Source: Pleomorphovibrio marinus (GTDB lineage: Bacteria; Bacteroidota; Bacteroidia; Cytophagales; Cyclobacteriaceae). From it: DNA of 64,000 nucleotides. Made by a program: the position numbers and the translations under genes. Below, in pieces: positions 44,320-52,767 of the stretch (its first letter is position 1; each line of letters starts with the position of its first letter). Below the pieces are notes generated by a model that worked only from the letters and a program-made list of their open reading frames with translations, was not told the origin of the DNA and did no database searches. The stretch lies in contig NZ_QCXY01000005.1 in assembly GCF_003347495.1 (NCBI RefSeq), positions 186,001 to 250,000 on the forward strand. The letters run 5' to 3'.

Positions 44320-46467
44320 ATGTCCCATCAACAATTTTGGAAAACCCATGCCTCTATCATTTTTTCTTTCCTTATCTTTTTTGCCTGTAGCAAGGAGGAC
44401 AAAGTCGCCATACTATTGGAAGAAGGGTTGGCTGGAAAGGAGTTTCCCAAAAAAGTGTTGGAGAGAACTTTAGAAGAACACGGATACGTGGTAGTGGATG
44501 CGCCTAAGGCAGGAACTTTCATAAGGTTGAATTTGGATAGTGAAGAAATCACCGATGAAGGCTACCAACTGAGTATTTCGGACCGGGAAATTCGGGTTAA
44601 AGGAAATGATTCCAATGGACTTCTATACGGCATTTATCATATAAAAGAACAACTGGAATTTGGCACTTCCCTCAAGGATATAACCTCCCATTCCACCCAA
44701 GCAAATGTCCCCTTTAGGGCTATTAAATTTAACCTACCCTGGGATTCTTACCGCAGAAGTGAGGCCCTACAGCTCCATCACGATACGGTAAGGGACTTGG
44801 CTTTCTGGGAAAAATTTTTGGATATGATGGCTGAAAACAGATTTAATGTACTTACGCTATGGAACTTACATCCTTTCAATTACCTCACACGCTCTACCAA
44901 TTACCCTGAGGCCACTGGATTTTCAGATTCTGAGCTGGAGGAATGGAGGCAGTTTTGGAACGCGCTTTTTCGCATGGCAAAACAGCGGGGAATAGAGACC
45001 TACCTGGTAAACTGGAATATTTTCGTTTCCCCGGAATTTGCAGAGGCTCATGGGGTGGCTGAATACAGTATCGATGGGCAGTATTTTTCTGACGGAGACA
45101 CCAGTAGCATCATCAAGGACTACACCCGTGAGGTGGTACAGCAGGTATTGGAAGAGTACCCCGATTTGACGGGACTGGGCATCAGTTTGGGAGAGGGAAT
45201 GGGAGGTATGACTCCGGCAGAACGCGAAGAATGGGTGCTTGAAACGGTGATTGCAGGCATGCAAGCCGCAGATCGGCCAGTAAAGCTAATACACAGGGCC
45301 CCTTTTTCGGCTGATCTGGGATCCGGAGGCTCCACAGACAAAAGCACAGAGGTACTTACCCGGGCAGCTCTGGACACCCTAGAAGGTGTGGAAAAGCCCA
45401 TTTATGTGGAAGCAAAGTTTAACTGGTCTCATGCCCACAGTACTCCTAAACTGGTAAAGGTACATGGTGGCCCACTTTCGGATACCTATTGGAATCCCGT
45501 TCCAGAAAATTATAAGATGACCTGGATGATGAGAAATGAGGATTTCTTTGCCCTAAGGTGGGGACAAACCGATTTTATCCGGGAGCATATTGAAAGGAAC
45601 ACCCCTGAATATGTGGCTGGCTATTATGTAGGTTCTGAATGCTATATCCCCGCGGTGGATTATTTTACCAGGATGGAGGGGGAAAGGGACTGGGAATATG
45701 CTTTTGAACGGCAATGGCTATTTTACCAAACCTGGGGAAGGTTACTTTATGATCCCTCCACCGATGACGGGGTATTTATTTCCCGATTCTCCCAAAAATA
45801 CGGAGAAGAGAAAGGGGAGTCGCTATTCCAAGCCTATCAGTTAGCTTCTAAGGTCCCTCTACGTCTAGCTTCCCTATGGGATGTGGCTTGGGATTATACC
45901 TTGTATAGTGAGGGGTTTCTTTCCATTGATCCCGATAATGTCACCAACCTGATTACGGTGGAGGAATTAATCAACCGCAAGCCTACTGACCCCGATTTTG
46001 TTTCCATCAAGGATTATATTTCCAGATTGGCTGCCGGAGAGACCTTCGAAGACCACGAGCTATTACCACTGCAACTGGCCGACCAACTGGAGGATGAGGC
46101 CAATCAGGCACTTGAATGGGTGGAGGGGATTCAAGGAGGTGCTAATCTATCCCTCACCTATGAGGTGGGAGACGTGGAGATATGGTCTTACCTGGGCCTA
46201 TACCTTTCCGAAAAGATTAGGGGTGGGGTTGCTTTGGCCACTTTTTGGGATAACCAAGATGCAAGTTACCAAGAGCAAGCCCTTGAGCACCTTGAAAAGG
46301 GCGTTGACCACTGGGAAAAAATCATTGCCCTCACAGAACCCCTCTATCTGGAAATGCCCTTAGTCCACAACAATAGGGCTCAGCCAAAGGGTAGAAAATT
46401 TCACTGGAAAAACTATCTGGATGAGGTGAAAGCTGATTTGGAAATTGCCCGAAGCGGGGTGAAATAA
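44320..46467 (+). CDS. GH67-like (alpha-glucuronidase-like) glycoside hydrolase, lipoprotein
   Basis: 715 residues with a lipoprotein leader ending IFFAC (Cys23). An N-terminal alpha/beta domain (about 25-125) has GYQLSISDREIRVKGNDSNG and LLYGIYHIKEQL, the accessory fold shared by GH67 and GH20 enzymes. A TIM-barrel domain starts at about 130 (FRAIKFNLPWDSYRR, FLDMMAENRFNVLTLWNLHP, GLGISLGEGMGG), with acidic residues in YVEAKFNWSHAH, and a helical C-terminal domain follows. The nearest recognisable family is alpha-glucuronidase GH67, which removes (methyl)glucuronic acid from xylan fragments, but I cannot confirm the catalytic acids. It ends at a bidirectional terminator. Confidence 0.65.
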   Translation: MSHQQFWKTHASIIFSFLIFFACSKEDKVAILLEEGLAGKEFPKKVLERTLEEHGYVVVDAPKAGTFIRLNLDSEEITDEGYQLSISDREIRVKGNDSNGLLYGIYHIKEQLEFGTSLKDITSHSTQANVPFRAIKFNLPWDSYRRSEALQLHHDTVRDLAFWEKFLDMMAENRFNVLTLWNLHPFNYLTRSTNYPEATGFSDSELEEWRQFWNALFRMAKQRGIETYLVNWNIFVSPEFAEAHGVAEYSIDGQYFSDGDTSSIIKDYTREVVQQVLEEYPDLTGLGISLGEGMGGMTPAEREEWVLETVIAGMQAADRPVKLIHRAPFSADLGSGGSTDKSTEVLTRAALDTLEGVEKPIYVEAKFNWSHAHSTPKLVKVHGGPLSDTYWNPVPENYKMTWMMRNEDFFALRWGQTDFIREHIERNTPEYVAGYYVGSECYIPAVDYFTRMEGERDWEYAFERQWLFYQTWGRLLYDPSTDDGVFISRFSQKYGEEKGESLFQAYQLASKVPLRLASLWDVAWDYTLYSEGFLSIDPDNVTNLITVEELINRKPTDPDFVSIKDYISRLAAGETFEDHELLPLQLADQLEDEANQALEWVEGIQGGANLSLTYEVGDVEIWSYLGLYLSEKIRGGVALATFWDNQDASYQEQALEHLEKGVDHWEKIIALTEPLYLEMPLVHNNRAQPKGRKFHWKNYLDEVKADLEIARSGVK

Positions 46468-46494
46468 AAAAAGGGGCTAATTGCCCCTTTTTAT
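46467..46494. terminator. Bidirectional terminator between convergent genes
   Basis: AAAAAGGGGC and GCCCCTTTTT pair around TAATT, with A and T runs on both sides, so it can stop transcription from either strand. It fills the gap between the GH67-like gene stop and the oxidoreductase stop. Confidence 0.85.
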
Positions 46495-46500
46495 TGACGT

Positions 46501-47970
46501 TTATACCTTAGGAAGTTCAAAACCCACAGGGTATTCCCGCTTTATAAATTGGTTGGCAGGTTCGAAGTTCGTGATTTTCATGTTTTTGCCGTCCCATAGT
46601 AGCTTGATGTCCCTACCAGGGTAGTTGTAGCCTTTTCCATCGGCCCTTTCCTCTCTGTAGTCATAGCTTCTTATGGCCAAATTCCCCATCAGCACCGTTT
46701 CGGTAAGTGGTCCGGCAATGGAGAAAGGAGAGCTTAGCTCATGGTATTCTTTGCTGCCATGGCCTGCGATACAGGCGTTGACCCATTGAGCATAATGGCC
46801 GGGAATTCCACCTTCTACACGAGGCAAGCTCTCTGGAACACTAATGCTTTCATTTAGGGAAGAAGGCAAAAGCCTGGGGTTTCTTCCATAAGTATCACAC
46901 ATCATTTTTCCACGAGTGCCTTCTATAATTACCCCATTGCCTCCATCCCCCATAGGTTCATCAGGTCCCAATTCCTCAGGCCGGGTGGGTTTGATGCCAC
47001 CATCCATCCAATGGAAGGTCAACTTACTGCCATTCGGCCTGTCAAACCTCAGTGTAATATGAGAGGAAGGAGGACAACTCTCCGGAAAATAGCCCCGCTT
47101 AAATTCATCCACATACACAGACCCTACGCTACATTCCGCCTCTGTAGGATATCCCAGGTCCAAGACCCTGTAAGCTGGCTCCATGATATGGCAAGCCATA
47201 TCCCCCAGTGCCCCGGTACCATAATCCCACCAACCTCTCCAGTTGAAAGGATGTATGTTTTCTGTATATGGTTTTTTGGGGGCTGTTCCCAACCAAAGAT
47301 CCCAATCAAAATGTTTGGGGGCTTTTTTGGCTTTGGATTCAGGCCAGGGCACACCCTGTGGCCACACGGGCCTATCCGTCCAGGTCCAAACCCTGGTGGC
47401 TTCTCCAATGATGCCGGCTTTGTACCATTCCATCATTTTTCTGACCCCTTCCCCAGATGCTCCCTGGTTTCCCATTTGAGTAACCAGTTTGTATTTATCA
47501 GCTGCCTCAGTCATCATCCGGGCCTCATAGATGTCCTTGGTGAGGGGTTTCTGCACATACACATGTTTGCCTAGCTGCATGGCCGCCAATGCCTGCACGG
47601 CATGGTTATGGTCAGGGCCTGACACCGATACCGCGTCTATGCCTTTATGTTCCTTGTCCAACATCTCCCGGTAGTCCCGGTAGTATTTGGCTTTGGGATA
47701 GTCCTCTCTACTGCGCTTGGCACGTTCGTCATCCACATCACAGAGGACCGCGATCTCTGCATTCCCACTTTCGTAGAAATTTTTGATATCACTATATCCC
47801 TTCCCCCCTACTCCTATACCGGCAATTACCAACTTGTCACTGGGAGCCTTGAAACCCGGGCCTCCCAATACATGCCTAGGAACTATGTAAAATCCGGCCA
47901 GGGCGGTGGTGGATGTTTTGAGGAAATCCCTCCTTGCATTTTTCTTTTTGGGCAAATCTTTTTTACTCAT
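46501..47970 (-). CDS. Tat-exported Gfo/Idh/MocA-family oxidoreductase
   Basis: 489 residues from the ATG at 47970; an in-frame TTG eight codons earlier is less likely. A twin-arginine leader is present: KKKNARRDFLKTSTTALAGF, with Arg13-Arg14, marking export of a folded NAD(P)-loaded protein. The Rossmann fold begins KLVIAGIGVGGKG, and the family's EKP motif appears as YVQKPLTKD. A second domain includes WDYGTGALGDMACHIMEP, typical of the exported Bacteroidota/Planctomycetota subgroup that acts on glycans by redox-assisted chemistry. The substrate is unknown, but neighbouring sugar-active genes agree with carbohydrate. It is convergent with the GH67-like gene. Confidence 0.88.
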   Translation of the reverse strand: MSKKDLPKKKNARRDFLKTSTTALAGFYIVPRHVLGGPGFKAPSDKLVIAGIGVGGKGYSDIKNFYESGNAEIAVLCDVDDERAKRSREDYPKAKYYRDYREMLDKEHKGIDAVSVSGPDHNHAVQALAAMQLGKHVYVQKPLTKDIYEARMMTEAADKYKLVTQMGNQGASGEGVRKMMEWYKAGIIGEATRVWTWTDRPVWPQGVPWPESKAKKAPKHFDWDLWLGTAPKKPYTENIHPFNWRGWWDYGTGALGDMACHIMEPAYRVLDLGYPTEAECSVGSVYVDEFKRGYFPESCPPSSHITLRFDRPNGSKLTFHWMDGGIKPTRPEELGPDEPMGDGGNGVIIEGTRGKMMCDTYGRNPRLLPSSLNESISVPESLPRVEGGIPGHYAQWVNACIAGHGSKEYHELSSPFSIAGPLTETVLMGNLAIRSYDYREERADGKGYNYPGRDIKLLWDGKNMKITNFEPANQFIKREYPVGFELPKV

Positions 47971-48228
47971 CTTATTAATACCTGTTACTGACAACTATAT
48001 TTCAAACTTCTAAAATAGATAATTCCCAAGGAAATAATCAACCTTTCTATATAAAGTACCTTCCTAGAATTTGAAGGATTCAAATTCAAAACAATTTGGG
48101 TGGGACTCCAATGTATTTTCTCAACCCTATAAAAACATTCCTATCTTTTATTTCAAATCCATAAAGGTAAGCATCCTGAAAAATGCTATCATTTTTTCGG
48201 ATAAGATAACTAGCTCTACCTATACTAC

Positions 48229-48600
48229 TCAGCTCATCTTTAATAATATAAAAACAAGAAGGTGCTTACCTAAAGTGTTCCCTTTGATAGGTCCTTCCCT
48301 CATTTGCAAATCCCTGCAAATCACCTCTACTTCTAAGGTATTTCCCGAAGTACTCGTGAATTTGCATCCCTGAGTTGGCGAACCTCTCCAAAAGTCGGCT
48401 GAAAATGTAAGCATATCTCCATCCATTTTCCAGGTCCCTTCATAATCATTGGTTATAATGGGTGGGGTGTCCCAACAACTACTGTTGGACAGGTGGATCC
48501 ATTTACCATTGCTGAGAAAGCAGTATCCATAGGTGTTTTCTGAACTTTCACGGCAATGAAACTGGCAATGAACCACAACCCTAGTTATTACTACCTCCAA
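48229..48600 (-). CDS. Uncertain small Cys-containing protein or remnant
   Basis: 123 codons with no recognisable family. The central part (about 30-95) has a lipocalin-like or META-like rhythm: FLSNGKWIHLSNSSCWDT, YEGTWKMDGDMLTFSADFW, GCKFTSTSGNTLEVEVICRD. This is the pattern of small Bacteroidota lipoproteins, but a signal peptide is missing, so the gene may be truncated at its 5' end. It is isolated between divergent genes. The sequence on either side (47995-48228 and 48601-48710) shows no other supported gene. Confidence 0.35.
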   Translation of the reverse strand: MEVVITRVVVHCQFHCRESSENTYGYCFLSNGKWIHLSNSSCWDTPPIITNDYEGTWKMDGDMLTFSADFWRGSPTQGCKFTSTSGNTLEVEVICRDLQMREGPIKGNTLGKHLLVFILLKMS

Positions 48601-48710
48601 TAGAATTCCCCTTGCCAGGATCGGTGAAAACGGCTAGCTTACCCTTTGAAAAAAGAACACGGCTCCTTCCTTAGGGATTTAGTAGGAATTGGATTAAAAA
48701 TTTATAGGAA

Positions 48711-50399
48711 ATGACATCAAGCATGACGGAATTGACACGAAGAGGAATGAACTACTGGTTTATATTTTTCATTGTATTTATTGGGGTTTTAGGAAGGGTT
48801 CAGGGACAAGAAAACAACCCGAATGAAAATGTAGAGATAACCCTCAACAGTCAAAAAACCCAGGTAAGCACCGATGAAGGCGGAAAACTTGTTATCAATG
48901 TGTCCAACAAGGATGCCGAAAAATTTAAAACAAGTGGGGTAGTTCACTATGGTGAATTCGGCGCCAAAGGTGACGGCAAAACAGATGATATCGACGCCAT
49001 CGCTGCGGCGCATGCCTACGCCAACCAAGAAGGCCTCCCCGTGAAAGCCAAGGAGGGTGCCTCGTATTTTATTGGAGGGAAGGACCGCACGGCCGTCATA
49101 AAGACCGACACCGATTTTGGTAAAGCCTTCTTTATCATTGACGATACGGAAGTTGAAAACCGTAGCTCACCCGTTTTTCTGGTGAGTTCCAGTAAGCAAT
49201 CCTTCGAGCTTGAAGGGGTTACTTCCCTTAAGAGGAACCAAGAGAAAATCGAGGTATCCCTGCCGGGTCCATGCCTTATTTCCGTTACCAATTCCAATGT
49301 GAAACGGTATATTCGCTTTGGCCCAAACCAAAATAAGGGATCCTCTCAAACAGATGTGTTCATCGCAGACAAGGACGGCAATGTGGATGGCGACGCCCCA
49401 ATCATTTGGGACTTTGATGAAATTACGGATATCAGCGCCCTCCCCCTTGATGAAAAAACTTTGACCCTTACGGGAGGGCATTTTACCACCATCGCCAACA
49501 AGGCCGAATCAAAGTACACGTATTACAGCAGAGGTATTGCGATCAGGCGTTCCAATGTACTTGTGGATGGGGTGGAACACCATGTCACCGGTGAAGGAGA
49601 GCATGGGGCGCCTTATGGGGGGTTTCTCTCCATTAGCGACTGTGCTTATGTGACAGTACAGAATTCCGTCCTTACCGGACGCAAAACGTATAGGACCATA
49701 GGTTCAGCTGGGGTTCCCGTCTCCATGGGCAGCTATGACATTTCCCTTAGCCGGGCTCTCAATGTGTCATTTGTAAACAGCAGCCAGACAAACGACATCA
49801 ATGACAGTGATTACTGGGGAATCATGGGTTCCAACTACTGCAAAAACCTGCTGTTAGATCAATGCACGTTTTCAAGGTTTGATGCCCACATGGGGGTTGC
49901 CAATGCCACCATCCGTAACTCCACCTTGGGGCATCAGGGAATAAATGCCATTGGGAGTGGAACGTTTACCTTGGAGGGGTCCACCGTTTATGGAAGAAGC
50001 CTTATCAACCTGCGCTCGGACTATGGTAGCACTTGGCAAGGTGAAATCGTTATCCGGAACTGTAAATTCGTACCTGCTGCTGGCAAAACGACGAGTGCCA
50101 CCTTGATCAACGGTTCCAATAAAGGGCAACATGATTTTGGGTACACTAGCTACATGCCGGAAAGGATCACCATACAATCTCTCCATATCGATGACTCCAA
50201 TCATCCCGAAGACTACCAAGGGCCAGCCATTTTCGGGAATTTCAATCCGGATATGAAAGACGATTCCTACGAGGAGAAATTCCCCTATATCAGAACCAAG
50301 GAAGTCATTCTCAGGAATGTGACCACTGAGAGCGGCAAGCCATTGAGAATTAGCGAAAATCCCTTTATGTTCAAGGATGTGAAGGTGGATAAAGACTGA
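48711..50399 (+). CDS. Secreted right-handed beta-helix protein, pectate-lyase superfamily
   Basis: 562 residues if started at 48711; the ATG at 48747 is an attractive alternative because it begins MNYWFIFFIVFIGVLGRVQG, a clean signal peptide. After a linker, VVHYGEFGAKGDGKTDDIDA (about 78-97) is the pectate_lyase_3/phage-tailspike entry motif. Short beta-helix rungs follow through to the C-terminus, for example VTVQNSVLTGR, LLLDQCTFSRF and ATIRNSTLGHQ. Such proteins are polysaccharide lyases or hydrolases acting outside the cell, but no catalytic set can be assigned. The first 36 bases from 48711 resemble the left end of the dispersed repeat, another reason to doubt that start. Confidence 0.75.
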   Translation: MTSSMTELTRRGMNYWFIFFIVFIGVLGRVQGQENNPNENVEITLNSQKTQVSTDEGGKLVINVSNKDAEKFKTSGVVHYGEFGAKGDGKTDDIDAIAAAHAYANQEGLPVKAKEGASYFIGGKDRTAVIKTDTDFGKAFFIIDDTEVENRSSPVFLVSSSKQSFELEGVTSLKRNQEKIEVSLPGPCLISVTNSNVKRYIRFGPNQNKGSSQTDVFIADKDGNVDGDAPIIWDFDEITDISALPLDEKTLTLTGGHFTTIANKAESKYTYYSRGIAIRRSNVLVDGVEHHVTGEGEHGAPYGGFLSISDCAYVTVQNSVLTGRKTYRTIGSAGVPVSMGSYDISLSRALNVSFVNSSQTNDINDSDYWGIMGSNYCKNLLLDQCTFSRFDAHMGVANATIRNSTLGHQGINAIGSGTFTLEGSTVYGRSLINLRSDYGSTWQGEIVIRNCKFVPAAGKTTSATLINGSNKGQHDFGYTSYMPERITIQSLHIDDSNHPEDYQGPAIFGNFNPDMKDDSYEEKFPYIRTKEVILRNVTTESGKPLRISENPFMFKDVKVDKD

Positions 50400-50442
50400 A
50401 GAAAGTCAGTTTCTTTTAAAATTTTTAATTTCAGCCTTTTCG

Positions 50443-51474
50443 TCAGCTTGGTATCTCCTCCTCACCTTCATTATTCGTTGTATTCAGGATTGCTCTTATC
50501 CGGTCAATATGAACCTGGGACATTTTTGCCCTTTCAATGGCTGATCGAGAACCAACACCTTTTTTTCCCTGTGCCATTTCAGTCAGCAAATTCTTACGTT
50601 CCTCAAACATCCGCAATGCAGTCCACATAGTTTCTTCGATTTTTTTTGTCTGTTCAGCCAAAAGGGAAGCTTCCGTGTATGCGTGCCCGGTATGGCAACG
50701 AAACCGTGAGCTGCTGTCCTTTTTCACTTTCCATAAAACACCACCACAACCCGGACAGTTAAAGGGAACCTGATCGCCCAGTTTATTAACTGAAGACAAA
50801 TCGCTTAAAACCCGTTCGGCAATTTTAGCCTCTATTGTAACATCTTTCGGAACAGGCATGCTTTTTCGCAATTTCTGTTGAATAAGCTGGTAAAGCAAGG
50901 GGCCTATTTCAGATATAGGCAGACAATAATCTACCTTTACATTATTCAAGGCATTTTTTGGCATAGCCGGATAATCAGCTTCATCAGGGTCCTGCACAAT
51001 ACAAGTTCCTCCACAGCTTTTAATGGCTTTCATTCCTGCCGTTCCATCATCAAGATAACCCGTCAGTAATATCCCGATAACACCAGTTCCAAACCTTACC
51101 GCCGCGGATCGAAACAACGGATCAATTGCAGGACGATACCTGTTTTCCTGTGCTCCTTTGGTCACCAGTATTTTTAAGTCTTCTCCAATCATCAGGTGAT
51201 GGTCTGATGGTGCCATATATAAATGCCCGGATTTCAAGTTATTCCCGGATTTTGCATGCTGACATTTTACGGTATTTAACGCATTTAGCTCATCTAAGAA
51301 TACATTTCCTGTAGCATCAGGAGAAACATGATGGACAACCAATATCGGAAGCGGGAAGTCATTTCGCAATTGACTGATTAGTTTTTTTATTGCGAAAAGC
51401 CCTCCTGCCGATGTACCTATTACAACAACCTTAGAAAATTTTTCAGGCTTCTGGGTTTTACTAGCTTTTTTCAT
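50443..51474 (-). CDS. cheB: CheB-type protein-glutamate methylesterase without receiver domain
   Basis: 343 residues. The CheB catalytic domain begins directly with VVVIGTSAGG (Ser22), has VVHHVSPDATG with the catalytic His49 and ILLTGYLDDGTAGM with the catalytic Asp143, so the triad is intact. The usual N-terminal response-regulator domain is absent. A C-terminal extension carries a zinc-ribbon-like FNCPGCGGVLWK and RCHTGHAY, then a long helix, as in many orphan Bacteroidota CheB proteins. No chemoreceptor or CheR is in the window. A CheBR-type PAS kinase lies 5 kb away on the same strand. The start codon is fused to copy D of the dispersed repeat. Confidence 0.88.
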   Translation of the reverse strand: MKKASKTQKPEKFSKVVVIGTSAGGLFAIKKLISQLRNDFPLPILVVHHVSPDATGNVFLDELNALNTVKCQHAKSGNNLKSGHLYMAPSDHHLMIGEDLKILVTKGAQENRYRPAIDPLFRSAAVRFGTGVIGILLTGYLDDGTAGMKAIKSCGGTCIVQDPDEADYPAMPKNALNNVKVDYCLPISEIGPLLYQLIQQKLRKSMPVPKDVTIEAKIAERVLSDLSSVNKLGDQVPFNCPGCGGVLWKVKKDSSSRFRCHTGHAYTEASLLAEQTKKIEETMWTALRMFEERKNLLTEMAQGKKGVGSRSAIERAKMSQVHIDRIRAILNTTNNEGEEEIPS

Positions 51475-51600
51475 GTGTTTATAATTTCTTTTCAGCGGTT
51501 ATACCTGACTGCCATGCCTTCGGCAGGTAAACCGTCAGCAGGTAGCCTGCCCCCTACCGCAGGTCGGGGAAGCCTGCCCTAGGCTTTCCTGAACTTGTTT
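51475..51600 (-). repeat. Dispersed ATG-bounded repeat, copy D (truncated), fused to the cheB start codon
   Basis: On the minus strand it ends ACCGCTGAAAAGAAATTATA then AACAC, followed directly by the cheB ATG. Upstream the typical interior is replaced by a cluster of short palindromes (CTGCC/GGCAG, GCCTGCCCTAGGC, CCTGAACTTGTTTCAGG), and no ATGAAATCGAGC left end is found. The outer boundary is therefore approximate. Confidence 0.6.
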
Positions 51601-51633
51601 CAGGGAACTTGTTTCCGAGGACTCTCGCTAATA

Positions 51634-51888
51634 TAATCATATGAAGTGACTCCATTGATTCGGGGGGTGGACAATTTCGTAACCAACCGGTCACTGAGCA
51701 CCTTGTTTGAGGCAAAGGTAGGTGAAGGAAGGCTGATTTTTTCGTCCATTGACTTGGCTACTGATCTGGATAAGCGTTTGGTGGCCAAACAGCTAAGGGT
51801 AAGTTTAGAGAATTATATGAATTCGGATGATTTCAAACCCCAAAGTGAGGTCTCGGTATCTAGTTTAAAGACATTTATTAAACAATGA
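51634..51888 (+). pseudogene. C-terminal remnant of a GH2-type beta-galactosidase-like glycosidase
   Basis: About 83 codons survive, reading VTPLIRGVDNFVTNRSLSTL, FEAKVGEGRLIFSSIDLATD and LDKRLVAKQLRVSLENYM. This closely follows the extreme C-terminal region of Bacteroidota family-2 glycosidases (pattern VxDNFxTNRxLxxLFEAKVGxGxLxxxSxDLxxxLDxR). There is no room for the rest of the enzyme, because hairpin-rich repeat sequence precedes it. It is a deletion remnant and is not translated as a functional protein. Confidence 0.65.
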
Positions 51889-52029
51889 TGGCTGCAATTT
51901 TATGGGCTAAAGCCGGGGGTTTTGGAGTTCTATTTTATGGAATGGGCTGATTCCTATCGGGGGATTTGGATTTTATATCGAGCATAGTTCGGAAACGGAA
52001 ACCATATCGCAAGGAAGATCGAGTGTAAA

Positions 52030-52307
52030 TTAGAAACAGACCAAATGTCGGAATATGTAGGACGGTTTTACAGGGAGGAGATCGAAACGCTATACACTGT
52101 TGTGATGAAAGATAGCACACTGTTCCTGAGGAACTATCAGATCAGCCAAGACCCGGAGCTAAGGATTTCTTCAGCTCGGAATTTCCTCTTACATCGGTTC
52201 ACTTTGTGCGGAATGAAGACGGAACGGTTTCAGGTTTCAAAGCCTCCAGCGGACGCACCAGTGATGTGCTGTTTGAGAAGTGGGATAGCCTTATAATAGT
52301 GGAATAG
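52030..52307 (+). pseudogene. C-terminal remnant of a serine hydrolase (beta-lactamase-type), with frameshift
   Basis: The first frame reads MSEYVGRFYREEIETLYTVV from 52045, resembling the DUF3471-like C-terminal domain of secreted beta-lactamase-family serine hydrolases. Near 52183 the resemblance switches frame and continues as LTSVHFVRNEDGTVSGFKAS then SGRTSDVLFEKW to the TAG at 52305-52307. One frameshift plus loss of the whole catalytic domain makes this a dead fragment. Confidence 0.65.
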
Positions 52308-52321
52308 CTGCCATTTACAGT

Positions 52322-52636
52322 TCAGACTTTTTCTTTATGCTTATAAAAAACTTTCCCCACCCGTTCAATATGACCAACCAAAGATGGGGACTTGAGCAGG
52401 TGATAAATGGAAATATCAAACAGATAAGGCGTGTTCAGTTCATCAATGTCCTGCTCAATGGAAGAAAGCAGGTTATGGGTTAATTTTTCACCTTTTAATG
52501 CAATATCAATATCAGAACCCTCACGGTAATTTCCTTTGGCCCTGGAGCCATAGGTTAGGACCTCTTCTATTTCCCGGTACTTCTCAAACACAACTTGAAT
52601 TTTTTGAAGGGTTGAATTGTCAAGGCCAAATTTCAT
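52322..52636 (-). CDS. MNT-type nucleotidyltransferase domain protein
   Basis: 104 residues. The nucleotidyltransferase signature LTYGSRAKGNYREGSDIDIA includes the GSxxxG loop (Gly30-Ser31) and the two metal-binding aspartates Asp42 and Asp44 (SDID). The protein is a minimal DNA-polymerase-beta-fold enzyme. Members usually pair with a HEPN or HI0074-type partner as a toxin-antitoxin unit in which the enzyme AMPylates the toxin. The ATG overlaps the TGA of an upstream partial frame (ATGA), so a coupled partner probably existed; only about 43 codons of it remain. Confidence 0.75.
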   Translation of the reverse strand: MKFGLDNSTLQKIQVVFEKYREIEEVLTYGSRAKGNYREGSDIDIALKGEKLTHNLLSSIEQDIDELNTPYLFDISIYHLLKSPSLVGHIERVGKVFYKHKEKV

Positions 52637-52767
52637 AGCAGGGAGTACATTTTTAGTTCAAATCTTTCAAAAAGTGCTGCATACGACTTAACCACTTTTT
52701 TAAATTCTACTTCCAATATATCTTGATTGTAAGTAGGAACTGTTTTAAACGCTGTGCTGGCTATTGC
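52634..52767 (-). pseudogene. C-terminal remnant of a gene coupled to the nucleotidyltransferase
   Basis: An open frame on the minus strand runs from just after the oxidoreductase stop to a TGA that overlaps the nucleotidyltransferase ATG. It reads AFKTVPTYNQDILEVEFKKV and YAALFERFELK in helical style. It has no start codon and is too short to be a protein. The position suggests the partner of the nucleotidyltransferase, but I cannot match it to HEPN motifs. Confidence 0.35.

Noticed and set aside
48071-48373. Plus-strand ORF upstream of the beta-helix gene
   Set aside because: No recognisable features, compositionally A/T-driven, and antisense to a slightly more protein-like frame.
51600-51788. 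Minus-strand 62-codon ORF opposite the GH2 remnant
   Set aside because: The plus strand matches a conserved GH2 C-terminus; this frame is its antisense shadow.
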